64,000 bases of DNA from Amphiplicatus sp046296195. Lineage in GTDB: Bacteria > Pseudomonadota > Alphaproteobacteria > Caulobacterales > Parvularculaceae. The notes under the pieces were generated by a model, which did no database searches, was not told the origin of the DNA, and was given only the letters and a program-made list of their open reading frames with translations. A program made the position numbers and the translations under genes. The DNA lies in assembly GCA_046296195.1 (NCBI GenBank), contig JBKBLR010000003.1, forward strand, positions 62,001 through 126,000, written 5' to 3'. Positions 17,580 to 25,656 of the stretch are shown in pieces; the first letter of the stretch is position 1, and the number at the start of each line of letters is the position of its first letter.

Positions 17580-17864
17580 TCACGCGTCGACGGAGCAGGC
17601 GTCCATCGCCGCCTTCGCGGCGGCGCTCGCCATTTCGTATGCCTCTTCATCGCTCGAAGCCGTTTCGGCGAGGCGGCGCAATTCCGCATCGAGCGCCGGG
17701 TTCGCCGAGGCTTTCGCCGCAAGGCACGAACATTGCCCGGCGACGTCGCCTTCGGTCGCCCAGTCTTCCGAAACGCTGAGGCAAAGCGCTTCGAATTCCG
17801 ATGCGGCGGCGAAAGAGCCGGCGACGAGCGCCAGCGCCCCGGCGGCGACAGCGAATTTCTTCAT
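17580..17864 (-). CDS. small secreted Cys-containing protein of the amine locus
   Basis: 94 residues starting at ATG 17864. A clear signal peptide (about 1-21, cleavage near AAAS) precedes a helical, acidic mature part with four Cys (28, 45, 47, 90), enough for two disulfides. I do not recognise it. It sits between the aldehyde dehydrogenase (16 bases upstream) and the acyl-CoA synthetase (3 bases downstream), so it is made with the pathway. It could be a periplasmic accessory or only a hitch-hiker. GGGAGC precedes the start. Confidence 0.7.
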   Translation of the reverse strand: MKKFAVAAGALALVAGSFAAASEFEALCLSVSEDWATEGDVAGQCSCLAAKASANPALDAELRRLAETASSDEEAYEMASAAAKAAMDACSVDA

Positions 17865-17880
17865 CCTTGAAGCTCCCTGA

Positions 17881-19287
17881 TCAAGCCTTGGCCATGTTGA
17901 GAACGCGGACCTGGGTGTATTCGGCAAGGCCCTCGACACCCTGTTCGACGCCGAGGCCCGACTGTTTTGATCCCGCCATCGGAATATGCGGGCCGATGTT
18001 CACGTGCTGGTTGATCCACACCGTACCGGCGTCGATCTGCTCGGCGATTTTCTTGGCCCGTTCGAAATTCGAGGACCAGACCGAACCGCCGAGGCCGAAA
18101 GTCGTCGCATTGGCGCGGCGCACCACCTCGTCATCATCGCTGAACCGAATCAGCGGAATGACCGGCCCGAACTGCTCCTCGTCGACAATGCGAGAGCCTT
18201 CCTTGACGTTCTTCACGACGGCGGGACGAAGGAAATAGCCGGACCGGTCCATCGTGTCGCCGCCTATGACCGTTCCACCTTCGGCCTTCGCGCTGGCGAT
18301 GAGGCTCTTCACCTTCTCGAACTGCATGCGGTTCTGCAACGGCCCGAGGCGCGCGCCCTGCTTCATGCCGTCATCGACGACCGTGTCCCTGGCGATCGCC
18401 GCCAGCGCCGCGGCGACTTCGTCGTAAATTTTGTCCTGCACGAAAATGCGCTTGGCGGCGAGACAGACCTGGCCGCAATTGAACATCGCGGCGTCGAAGA
18501 TCTTCGGCGCGATCTCGGCGACCTTCACGTCGTCGAGCACGATCATCGCGTCATTTCCGCCGAGCTCGAGCGTCAGGCGCTTGAGGCCCTCGGCGCCGCT
18601 CTTCATGATCTTTTTGCCGGTCTCCACCGACCCGGTGAAGGAGACCTTGGCGACGTCGGGGTGGCCGGTGAGATAGGGTCCGAGATCGTTCTCGTCTGCG
18701 ATGATGTTGACGACGCCCGCCGGCACGATGTCCTTGATGAGCGCGCCGAGCCTGAGCGTCGTCACCGGGGTCGTCGGCGCCGGTTTCAGCACGATGGTGT
18801 TGCCGGCGACGAGCGCCGGGCCGATTTTCCAGACGGCGAGGAGAAGCGGGAAGTTCCACGCGACGATGCCGGCGACGACCCCGAGCGGATAGCGACGCAC
18901 TTCGACGCGCGCGCTGGCGTCATCCTGCACGACCTTCGTCTCAAGGCTCAGCGTCGCGTAGTGGCGGAGATAGCCTTCCGCCCAGGCGACTTCGCCTTGC
19001 GCCTCGGGGAGCGGCTTTCCCTGTTCCGAGGTCAAGAGGCGCGCGAGTTCCTCCGCATTGTCTCGAATTGCATCGGCGATTTTCACGACGACCGCCTGCC
19101 GCTTCTCGATCGGCGTCCTCGACCATGCCGGAAAGGCGGCCTTCGCGGCCGCAACCGCCTCGCCCGCCTGATCGACCGACGCGCGCGCGGCGGTAGCGAA
19201 CACGTCCTCTGTCGCCGGGTTCACGACCTTGAGCGTATGATCGCCCTTGACGAGCTTTCCGCCGATGAGCATCGGATAGTCGGTCAT
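17881..19287 (-). CDS. NAD(P)-dependent aldehyde dehydrogenase
   Basis: 468-residue ALDH superfamily enzyme oxidising an aldehyde to the acid. I chose ATG 19287, which has GGAGG just upstream; a longer in-frame reading lacks coding character. WNFPLLL is at 145-151, the nucleotide-site FTGSVETG at 217-224, the general base E241 in ELGGN, and the catalytic C275 in FNCGQVC. Within the locus it should take the aldehyde released by the periplasmic amine dehydrogenase after it enters the cytosol. Substrate range (aliphatic versus arylacetaldehyde) is not decidable. Confidence 0.92.
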   Translation of the reverse strand: MTDYPMLIGGKLVKGDHTLKVVNPATEDVFATAARASVDQAGEAVAAAKAAFPAWSRTPIEKRQAVVVKIADAIRDNAEELARLLTSEQGKPLPEAQGEVAWAEGYLRHYATLSLETKVVQDDASARVEVRRYPLGVVAGIVAWNFPLLLAVWKIGPALVAGNTIVLKPAPTTPVTTLRLGALIKDIVPAGVVNIIADENDLGPYLTGHPDVAKVSFTGSVETGKKIMKSGAEGLKRLTLELGGNDAMIVLDDVKVAEIAPKIFDAAMFNCGQVCLAAKRIFVQDKIYDEVAAALAAIARDTVVDDGMKQGARLGPLQNRMQFEKVKSLIASAKAEGGTVIGGDTMDRSGYFLRPAVVKNVKEGSRIVDEEQFGPVIPLIRFSDDDEVVRRANATTFGLGGSVWSSNFERAKKIAEQIDAGTVWINQHVNIGPHIPMAGSKQSGLGVEQGVEGLAEYTQVRVLNMAKA

Positions 19288-19308
19288 CGCAATCCTCCAG
19301 ATTTTGCC

Positions 19309-19332
19309 GGCGCAGGGGGCGTCCCCTGCGCC
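19309..19332 (-). repeat. perfect hairpin between TonB receptor and aldehyde dehydrogenase
   Basis: GGCGCAGGGG (19309-19318), a 4-base loop and CCCCTGCGCC (19323-19332) form a perfect 10-bp stem in the 56-base gap, 12 bases after the receptor stop. No T run follows on the minus strand, so full termination is unlikely. It may set different mRNA levels for the upstream and downstream halves of the locus, by partial termination or by blocking 3' decay. Confidence 0.55.
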
Positions 19333-19343
19333 GCACCAAGCGG

Positions 19344-21641
19344 CTAGAACGTCGCCGTCACGTTGACGCCCCACATGCGCGGGCGTCCGTAATATTGCTC
19401 GACGAGGCCGAAGAGGCCGCCGTTCGACAGGCTGCCCGACAGGTCGAACGTCTGCACGAGATATTCCTCGCCGGTGACGTTCTGCACGAACGCCCGCACG
19501 CTCCAATTGTCGCCCGGCGCGATCCAGGTCGCCGACAGATTGCCGACGAAATAGCCGTTCTCGCGCGAGGCGTTGAAATTCGTCAGCGCGAAGAAGTGCT
19601 CCGAGCGGTAAGCGCCGTCGGCCTGCAGCGCGATGCTGCCGGGGCCGATTGGGAATTCATAGCGCAGCAGGCCGTTGATGTTCCATTTCGGCGTCTGCAC
19701 CGGGCGCTGCTCGCCGCCCGGAATGAGCGCCGGCAAGGTGCCGAGCGGCGTCACCGCGTCGATGGTGACGCCCGGAATGTCCCGGACTTTGGCGTCGACG
19801 TAACCAACGCCGAAATGATAGTCGAAGCCGGTCGCCGGCGATCCTTGGAGTTCGACTTCGAAGCCCTTCGACACGCAGTCGGCGTTGAGCGTGAAGGTGT
19901 CGAGCCCGAGGATCGAGAACGCCTGGCAGTTCTGGTAGTCATAATAATAGCCGGCCGCGTTGAGGCGCGCCTTGCCGCCGGCGAAGTCGATCTTCGCGCC
20001 GAGCTCGAAGGCGTCGAGCCTTTCCGGCGCATAGTTCAGGAATTCGTCGGTGACGAAGATCGGCGTCGGCAGCAGCGGCGCGTTGAAGCCGCCCGATTTG
20101 ACGCCGCGGTTCCAGCTCGCATAGGCGAGAACGCCGTCTGTCGGCGTCCAGTTGAGCTGCACGCGAGCGGCGAAGTTCGTGTCTTTCCGGCCGCTGGCGT
20201 AGGGCGTCACCGCGTCGGCGACATCGACGATGTCAGGATCGAGCCCGCTCGTGATGTCTTCGGGGAACAGGGATACGAAATTGTTGTAAGCGTAATCCTT
20301 GTCCTCGTTGATGTAGCGCATGCCGCCGACGAAGGTGAGTGTGCTCGTCAGCGCATAGTCGAACTGCCCGAACAGCGACCACGAACTTGTGTCGAGGCTG
20401 TAGGGGTTCCTGACGCCGTTGAATCCGACGACGCTGACAGGTCCGAACAACGCATCAAACAGATCGGTCGCTTTGGCGCCGTTCGAATCATCGATGCCGA
20501 TATCGAGATAATAGAAGCCGAGAACCCATTTCAGCTTCTCCATGTCGCCGGCGAGGCGCACCTCCTGCGAGAACTGCCGGGCGTCCGTCGTCAGGAAGAA
20601 GTTGAAATAGTTGACGGGCGAGGCGTCCGAATCCTCGATATAATCGCGCTTGACCGACTGATAATCTGAGATGCTGGTCAACGTGACGCCGCCGAGGTTC
20701 CAGTCAAAGCGCCCGGTCACTCCCCAGGTTTTCGTCTCGTTGCCGCCGGTGAAGTCGTAATCGCCGGCGTAGACGTCGCCGTCGAGATCGACATAGCCGC
20801 CGAGATCGGGGTTCGGAACGCCCGGCGTGTAATCGCCGGTCGGGAAGATCGCCGAGGCGTATTCGAAGAACCCCGTGCGGATGTCCTGGCGGCCGAACCG
20901 GCCGTTGAGAAGGAGATCGAAATCATCGTTCGGCTGAAAGCGGACCTGGAGCCGGCCCGCCGTTTCATTGGCGTTGTTGAGATCTTCATCCGGATTGAGG
21001 CGGTTCTCGACATAACCTCCGCCCTGATGCGTCGCGAGGGAAAGGCGCGCCGAGAGGACTTCCGACAACGGCAGGTTGACGGCCCCTTGCGCCTTGACGC
21101 GCTGGAAGCTGCCATAGGTCAGGCTGCCATAGCCGCCGACGCCGTCGGTCGTCGGCTTCACCGTGATGTAGTGAACAAGACCGCCCGTGGCGTTGCGCCC
21201 GAACAGCGTTCCTTGCGGACCGCGCAGGATTTCGACGCGGTCGACGTCGAAGAGCAGGAACCCGGCCCCCGACATCTGCGAGATGTAGGTCTCGTCGACA
21301 TAGATCGCGACCGGGCTTTCGACGTTCGACGTGAAGTCGTTATTGGTGACGCCGCGGATGCCGATCGCATAATTCGCCTCGCCATTCGGCTGTAACGTGG
21401 CGACGCCGGCGGCGAGCGCCGTCACCTCCTGCGCATTGGTGTAACCAAGCGCCTGGAGCTGTTCGCCGGAAAAGGCCGTAATCGAGATGCCGACGTCTTG
21501 CGCGTTCTCCTCGCGCTTTTGCGCGGTGACGACGATTTCATCGGAAAAGACCGAGCCCTGCGCGTAGGCGCCCGTCGCCGCAAGCACGCTCGCCGCCGCT
21601 GTCAGCAGCGCCTGTTTGCGCGCCTTCATCGTGTTTCTCAT
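19344..21641 (-). CDS. TonB-dependent outer-membrane receptor
   Basis: 765 residues with a signal peptide (about 1-28), a TonB box DEIVVTAQ at 34-41, a plug domain (about 45-155, including the VEILRGPQGTLFGRNATGG stretch) and a 22-strand barrel ending in the aromatic C terminus VNVTATF. AGGAGGGG precedes ATG 21641. It belongs to the large iron-independent-looking group of receptors common in sphingomonads and caulobacters, but the ligand cannot be read. It lies 32 bases behind the second cytochrome gene, within the amine locus, so I infer that it imports the amine or a related compound. Fur-type regulation is not suggested by the context. Confidence 0.92.
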   Translation of the reverse strand: MRNTMKARKQALLTAAASVLAATGAYAQGSVFSDEIVVTAQKREENAQDVGISITAFSGEQLQALGYTNAQEVTALAAGVATLQPNGEANYAIGIRGVTNNDFTSNVESPVAIYVDETYISQMSGAGFLLFDVDRVEILRGPQGTLFGRNATGGLVHYITVKPTTDGVGGYGSLTYGSFQRVKAQGAVNLPLSEVLSARLSLATHQGGGYVENRLNPDEDLNNANETAGRLQVRFQPNDDFDLLLNGRFGRQDIRTGFFEYASAIFPTGDYTPGVPNPDLGGYVDLDGDVYAGDYDFTGGNETKTWGVTGRFDWNLGGVTLTSISDYQSVKRDYIEDSDASPVNYFNFFLTTDARQFSQEVRLAGDMEKLKWVLGFYYLDIGIDDSNGAKATDLFDALFGPVSVVGFNGVRNPYSLDTSSWSLFGQFDYALTSTLTFVGGMRYINEDKDYAYNNFVSLFPEDITSGLDPDIVDVADAVTPYASGRKDTNFAARVQLNWTPTDGVLAYASWNRGVKSGGFNAPLLPTPIFVTDEFLNYAPERLDAFELGAKIDFAGGKARLNAAGYYYDYQNCQAFSILGLDTFTLNADCVSKGFEVELQGSPATGFDYHFGVGYVDAKVRDIPGVTIDAVTPLGTLPALIPGGEQRPVQTPKWNINGLLRYEFPIGPGSIALQADGAYRSEHFFALTNFNASRENGYFVGNLSATWIAPGDNWSVRAFVQNVTGEEYLVQTFDLSGSLSNGGLFGLVEQYYGRPRMWGVNVTATF

Positions 21642-21673
21642 AGATCCCCTCCTGACTTTTTTCTAACGCCCTG

Positions 21674-22123
21674 TCATCCGCCGCCGCCCGAGCGGGCGGC
21701 CTTCGCGAATCTCGCTGAAATCTCCTCGCGCAGGCGCGCCGCATCGCTGACCAGCGGCGCCTTGCGGCCGGCCGCCACTTCGGCCGCCGTGAAAGGGGTG
21801 AACGTCGCGGGCATATGGGCGGCGTCGAACGTCGCCAGCGTCCAGTTCAAAAGCTCCGCCAGCTGATCGTCTGGAAGACCAGCGTTTGCGACGCCCGGAA
21901 CGCGGGTCAGATAAGCGCGCCCGCCTTCGACGCTGAGGAAACGCGCCACCTCGCCCGCCATCGCCGGCGTGCGCGCCGCAACGGACCCCTTCGCCTCCGC
22001 CTGGTGACAGCCCTGGCAATGCAGCATCCAGTTCATGCGGGCCCGGGCGTCATTGGCGACGCCCGGGATCGGCGCCGTCGCGGCGTCTGCGAGGAGCGCT
22101 GCGATGGCGGCCGCGATCATCAT
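21674..22123 (-). CDS. small periplasmic c-type cytochrome (second of a pair)
   Basis: 149 residues with an N-terminal export signal (about 1-18) and one heme site, CQGCH at 36-40. The sequence of the second half (GGRAYLTRVPGV, LLNWTL, TPFTAAEV) matches the neighbouring cytochrome (GRAYLILTV, VLNYAAAL, KPFTAAEV), so the two are paralogs. ATG 22123 overlaps the upstream stop as ATGA. It probably takes part in moving electrons from the amine dehydrogenase toward the respiratory chain. Confidence 0.85.
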   Translation of the reverse strand: MMIAAAIAALLADAATAPIPGVANDARARMNWMLHCQGCHQAEAKGSVAARTPAMAGEVARFLSVEGGRAYLTRVPGVANAGLPDDQLAELLNWTLATFDAAHMPATFTPFTAAEVAAGRKAPLVSDAARLREEISARFAKAARSGGGG

Positions 22124-22593
22124 GGCGTGGTCCCGCCCGCGCCAAACCCGACGCCGGCCCGCGCAGCGTGGACGGCGTTCGCACTGGCGCCGGGGTGCGC
22201 CGCCTTGACCGCCTCGACCTCCGCTGCAGTGAAGGGCTTCACCGGCTTTAGCGCCTTGCCGTCCGGTACCGGCAGCGCGGCGGCGTAATTCAACACCGCC
22301 GCGACGTCAGCGCTCGTCAGTCCCGCCTGCGCCGGCATGAAGCCGCGAATGGTCTTGCCGTCGACGTCAATCGGGCCCATCAGCCCCGCCGTCACCGTGA
22401 GGATGAGATAGGCCCGGCCGGCTTCGGTCGCCGCTGCTTCGTGCAGCCGTCCCGCCAGGCGCGGAAAGGCGCCCGGAACGCCTTTGCCGTCGGCGAGATG
22501 GCATGCCGCACAGCGCTTCCACGCCTCGGCGCCCGGATCGGCGAACGCCGGAGACGTCAGCAGCAGCGCAGCGATCGCGGCGCGCAGGCGCAT
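22120..22593 (-). CDS. small periplasmic c-type cytochrome (first of a pair)
   Basis: 157 residues with a signal peptide (about 1-18) and one heme site, CAACH at 28-32. The motif GFMPAQAGLTSADVAAVLNYAAAL contains Met candidates for the sixth heme ligand. ATG 22593 overlaps the aauA stop (TGATG). From memory, a small cytochrome c gene also follows aauA in the Alcaligenes faecalis aau cluster. It is therefore the best candidate for the electron acceptor of the dehydrogenase here, in place of azurin or amicyanin, which are absent. Confidence 0.88.
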   Translation of the reverse strand: MRLRAAIAALLLTSPAFADPGAEAWKRCAACHLADGKGVPGAFPRLAGRLHEAAATEAGRAYLILTVTAGLMGPIDVDGKTIRGFMPAQAGLTSADVAAVLNYAAALPVPDGKALKPVKPFTAAEVEAVKAAHPGASANAVHAARAGVGFGAGGTTP

Positions 22594-23153
22594 CACTTCG
22601 TTCCTTCCGGCAACGCAACGCCGATGATGACCGCCGTCGAGCAGGTGTAGGCGGCCGTCGACGTTCCAAGGCACCAGTTGATGTCGTTGTTGAGCTGCGG
22701 GCGCGTCATCGGCCGCTCGCCCTCGTTCCGGTTACAGATGCAGCGCCCGCACGCGGGCTTCCCGCAGCAGTCATTGTAGGAGATGATGTAATTCTTGTTG
22801 TCGGCCGGGTTGCGGCAGGTGCCGACCCAAGTGATCGGCGACATTTCAGTCCCCGGCGGACACGACTTTGCGGAGCCTCCGCAACAGCTGCACAGGAAGC
22901 CGTCGATGCCGCAATAGCGCCAGTAATCGCAGCTCGCCGGATCACCTGGATCCATCGGGTTGCCGGTCGATTGCGGCGTCACGCCGTCATAGCCCGACGC
23001 CGCCGGACCGCCGGAGGCGCGCGCGACCGGCAGCGCCGGGAACAGCGCGCCGCCGGTGATGAGCCCGCCGAGCGTCGCCAAAGCGCCGCGCCGCGAATGG
23101 CCCCTTGCAAGCGCCCGCGTCAATCCTTCGCCGAGGCGATCGAACTTCATCAT
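22593..23153 (-). CDS. aauA: aromatic amine dehydrogenase small subunit (TTQ precursor)
   Basis: Catalytic small subunit of a periplasmic amine dehydrogenase, 186 residues. SRRGALATLGG (20-30) is a twin-arginine-like export signal. The two Trp residues that become the tryptophan tryptophylquinone cofactor are W109 (SPITWVGTC) and W160 (NDINWCLG). The catalytic Asp is D128 (ISYNDCCG). These numbers match those known for the A. faecalis enzyme. The mature part has 14 Cys, and the stretches GFLCSCCGG and CGKPACGRC resemble aromatic amine dehydrogenase more than methylamine dehydrogenase, which has 12. ATG 23153 overlaps the aauD stop by four bases. No mauG homolog is in the window, so the source of the cofactor-finishing oxidation is unknown. 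Confidence 0.92.
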   Translation of the reverse strand: MMKFDRLGEGLTRALARGHSRRGALATLGGLITGGALFPALPVARASGGPAASGYDGVTPQSTGNPMDPGDPASCDYWRYCGIDGFLCSCCGGSAKSCPPGTEMSPITWVGTCRNPADNKNYIISYNDCCGKPACGRCICNRNEGERPMTRPQLNNDINWCLGTSTAAYTCSTAVIIGVALPEGTK

Positions 23154-23770
23154 CCCGCCGCCCTTTGCTGATGGTCGTGCGCCCGGCGCGCCGCATAGTC
23201 CTGCAATGACGCCACGCCCCGCTCCTTCGCCTCAAAGAGGCTTTCAAGATGTTCCCGGCTGTTGACGATGCCCATCGAGGCGATGCGCCCCTGCTCGTCG
23301 ATCAGGACCGCGTAGGGAAGCTTCGCCACGGAGAAGGCGCGCCCGAGCGGTTCTGAGAGCACATAAGGAAGGCGCTCGAATTTCTGCTCACTTATATAGC
23401 TGCGGTGCCGGGCAGGGTCGCCGCCGTCGCTGGCGATGACGACCTTCACCCACGCGCGCTCCGCCTCGGCGACGCGCCGGAGGATGGGCGAGAGCGCCTT
23501 GCAGACAGGGCATTCGGGAGACGTGAAGAAGAGGAGCGTGCTCTCAGCCGCCGCGCCGCCGATGTCGACCCTTGCGCCGTCGATCGTTTCGACCGCCATC
23601 GCGGGCGCCGGATCGCCGACCCTGAGGCGCTGATTGACGGCGAGCGCGCCCGCCGGCGCGATGCGTTCGTGAAGAACGCCGATCTGCCGCGCAAGGGCGA
23701 AGCACATGAAGGCGAGCCCGGCGACCAGAACGAGCAGCAGGATCTGCGAGGCGATGAGCGCGCCGATCAT
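23150..23770 (-). CDS. aauD: amine dehydrogenase maturation thioredoxin-like protein (MauD/AauD)
   Basis: 206 residues with an N-terminal membrane anchor (about 4-28) and a periplasmic thioredoxin-like domain with the redox site CPVC at 87-90 in TSPECPVC. MauD-type proteins are needed for the many disulfides of the small subunit. It is flanked by aauE and aauA with four-base ATGA overlaps on both sides, as expected for a dedicated chaperone. Confidence 0.9.
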   Translation of the reverse strand: MIGALIASQILLLVLVAGLAFMCFALARQIGVLHERIAPAGALAVNQRLRVGDPAPAMAVETIDGARVDIGGAAAESTLLFFTSPECPVCKALSPILRRVAEAERAWVKVVIASDGGDPARHRSYISEQKFERLPYVLSEPLGRAFSVAKLPYAVLIDEQGRIASMGIVNSREHLESLFEAKERGVASLQDYAARRAHDHQQRAAG

Positions 23771-24324
23771 GGCGTGCTCCTCGTCGCACGCGCCCGCGCC
23801 GCATTGCCGAGGATCGCCTCAAATCCCGCGTAAAGCGCGGCGGCGGCGGCGGCGAAAAGACCGACGGACACGAAGTCAAAGGGGCCGAGTGCGCGCGATG
23901 CCGTCGGCGCCGCGGCGACGAGCGCAAAAGAGACCAGCGCGGCGTTGCGCCAGACCTGTCCCGCCGACAGCCCCTCCCCGGCGCGCCCGAAGACGCATCC
24001 GCACTCAATGTCGCGTCGCCCGAGCGCCAGATTGAATGCGATCGCAGCGCCATAAGCCGTGAAAAGAGCCGCCGCGAGCAGTCCCGCCTCGAAACGACAG
24101 GACGGCGCCAGCAGACCCGCGGCCGCAGCAGCTTGAGCTATGATCAGGATCGGCGCCGCGACGACGCCGGCGCCTGGAGGCAGCAGTTTATAGGCTTCGA
24201 CCGCCGCTGCGAAACGCCTGAGGTCGCGCGCCTGATGCGCCGCCGACGCCGCCAGCAATCCCGTAAGCGGCAGGGCGGCTGCGAGCGACAGGGCTGGATC
24301 GATCAGCATGCCGACCATCCTCAT
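23767..24324 (-). CDS. aauE: amine dehydrogenase maturation membrane protein (MauE/AauE)
   Basis: 185 residues with four to five membrane helices. The motif RRDIECGCVFGRAGEGLS, with its CGC, and VWRNAAL are typical of the MauE/DoxX-like family that works with MauD on small-subunit folding. I chose ATG 24324 because it overlaps the aauB stop as ATGA; a longer reading would put 20 charged residues ahead of the first helix and deep inside aauB. Confidence 0.88.
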   Translation of the reverse strand: MRMVGMLIDPALSLAAALPLTGLLAASAAHQARDLRRFAAAVEAYKLLPPGAGVVAAPILIIAQAAAAAGLLAPSCRFEAGLLAAALFTAYGAAIAFNLALGRRDIECGCVFGRAGEGLSAGQVWRNAALVSFALVAAAPTASRALGPFDFVSVGLFAAAAAALYAGFEAILGNAARARATRSTP

Positions 24325-25553
24325 CTCGACGCGATGGCCGCAAAGGGCGTCATCACGATCTCGCCGCCGATGCGGCGCACCCAAGCGCCCGTCTTCGCAT
24401 TGTAGACATCGAAGCTGAAATCGGGCCGCGCGGCGACAAGGAGCGGTTCGGCGCCCGCCGTCACCTCGATGATGGTCGCTTCCGCCTGCAGCTTTAGGCG
24501 GTTCACAAAACTCCTCGTTTTCGGGTCGATGACCCAGACCTCGTCGCCGCCGGTGTCGTGATCGTCGACCGTTTCGGTCGCGCGCATGATGAGATAGAGC
24601 CGGCCGGCGTCGTCGCGCGCTGCGAGCTGCCAGCCCGACGGCAGGCGCTTGCCCGATCCTTCCGCTTTGTTTGACAGCCCCGGAATCCGGTCGCGCCAGC
24701 TCTTCCTTTTCATCTCAGCCGGCGGCGCCGGTATCGCCCACGCCTCGCCGGCGATCGCTTCCGGGCCGGAGAGATCGATCGGCTGGATTTTGCCCGCATA
24801 GGTGGGAAAATAGGCGACATTATCGATGATTGCCGGCCGCGTGAACATCGGATCGTTGTCGATATCGGTGAACGGCGCGCTCATCGTCTGCGACACGAAC
24901 CGGCCGCTTGCATCGAGCTTTGTTGATGCGACGCCGCCATTGCCGCAAAGGCTCGCAAAGCCGGTCGGGCGCAAGGCGAAGGCGTGTACGCAGCCTGGAA
25001 TGTCGACCTCGCTGGCGACGCGGCGATTGACGAGATCAACGACGGTCACCGACGCGGCGGGGGTGAAATTATAGACGAATGCGAAGCGCTCATCGGCCGA
25101 GAGCTGAAAGGCGCCGGCTTCGGTGAGCGTCTGGGCGCGTTTCCCGCCGGGCAAGACAACCTCGCCCTTAACGCTCAAGGTCGCCTTGTCGTAAATGGTG
25201 AGGACGTCGGTTCGCTCGCCGCGCTGGCCGCGAGAATAGAAGGTTTCGACGACATAAAGCTCGGGCCGCGCCTTCCCGGCGGCGAAAAAGCCGAATTGCG
25301 CCGCGCTGATCGATCCTTTGTGATGCTGTGTTTCGGCCGCAACGTCCGCGATGACGACCTTGCCGCTTTCGATGCCGAAGAAATTCGGATCGACGAGAAA
25401 GACATATCCAGGCGGATAGTCCGCCGGCAAAACACCGACGGCCGGCGTCGGTTCGACGGGGAGTTCAGCAGCCGCCGCGCCGAGCATCGCCGCGACGCTC
25501 GCTGCGGCGCCGCACGCACGCCGGCCGATCAGTCCAAGCTTCATTGCGCCCAT
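24321..25553 (-). CDS. aauB: amine dehydrogenase large subunit (MauB/AauB-like)
   Basis: 410 residues with a signal peptide (cleavage near GAAAAE, about residue 29) and a seven-bladed beta-propeller. Diagnostic stretches are YPPGYVFLVDPNF, HKGSISAAQFG, VYNFTPAASVTVVDL and GGDEVWVIDPKT. The large subunit binds two TTQ small subunits and shapes the substrate channel. ATG 25553 has no clear Shine-Dalgarno; ATG 25544, three codons later, gives a more usual signal peptide (MKLGLIGRR) and is a real alternative. It is the first structural gene behind the palindrome at 25591. Confidence 0.9.
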   Translation of the reverse strand: MGAMKLGLIGRRACGAAASVAAMLGAAAAELPVEPTPAVGVLPADYPPGYVFLVDPNFFGIESGKVVIADVAAETQHHKGSISAAQFGFFAAGKARPELYVVETFYSRGQRGERTDVLTIYDKATLSVKGEVVLPGGKRAQTLTEAGAFQLSADERFAFVYNFTPAASVTVVDLVNRRVASEVDIPGCVHAFALRPTGFASLCGNGGVASTKLDASGRFVSQTMSAPFTDIDNDPMFTRPAIIDNVAYFPTYAGKIQPIDLSGPEAIAGEAWAIPAPPAEMKRKSWRDRIPGLSNKAEGSGKRLPSGWQLAARDDAGRLYLIMRATETVDDHDTGGDEVWVIDPKTRSFVNRLKLQAEATIIEVTAGAEPLLVAARPDFSFDVYNAKTGAWVRRIGGEIVMTPFAAIASR

Positions 25554-25590
25554 CCCATCGCAACGGGCGGCCGGAAGACCACGACCGCAT

Positions 25591-25608
25591 CTAGGACTTA
25601 TGTCCTAG
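25591..25608 (-). promoter_or_regulatory. perfect palindrome, probable operator of the amine locus
   Basis: CTAGGAC (25591-25597), a 4-base centre and GTCCTAG (25602-25608) form a perfect 7+7 inverted repeat, 38 bases upstream of the aauB start in the 103-base gap behind tetR. Its size fits a TetR-family operator. A minus-strand TTGACG (25636-25641) could be the -35 element, which would place the palindrome at or just after the -10/start-site region, a repressing position. No good -10 hexamer is visible. Confidence 0.6.
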
Positions 25609-25656
25609 GCGGACTGTGACCCGTTCCTGGGTCATCGTCAAGCGCCTTGAAACGCG

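Noticed and set aside
15951..17870. Plus-strand frame of 639 codons opposite the acyl-CoA synthetase
   Set aside because: Shadow of the minus-strand synthetase and small protein; no motif and no ribosome site.
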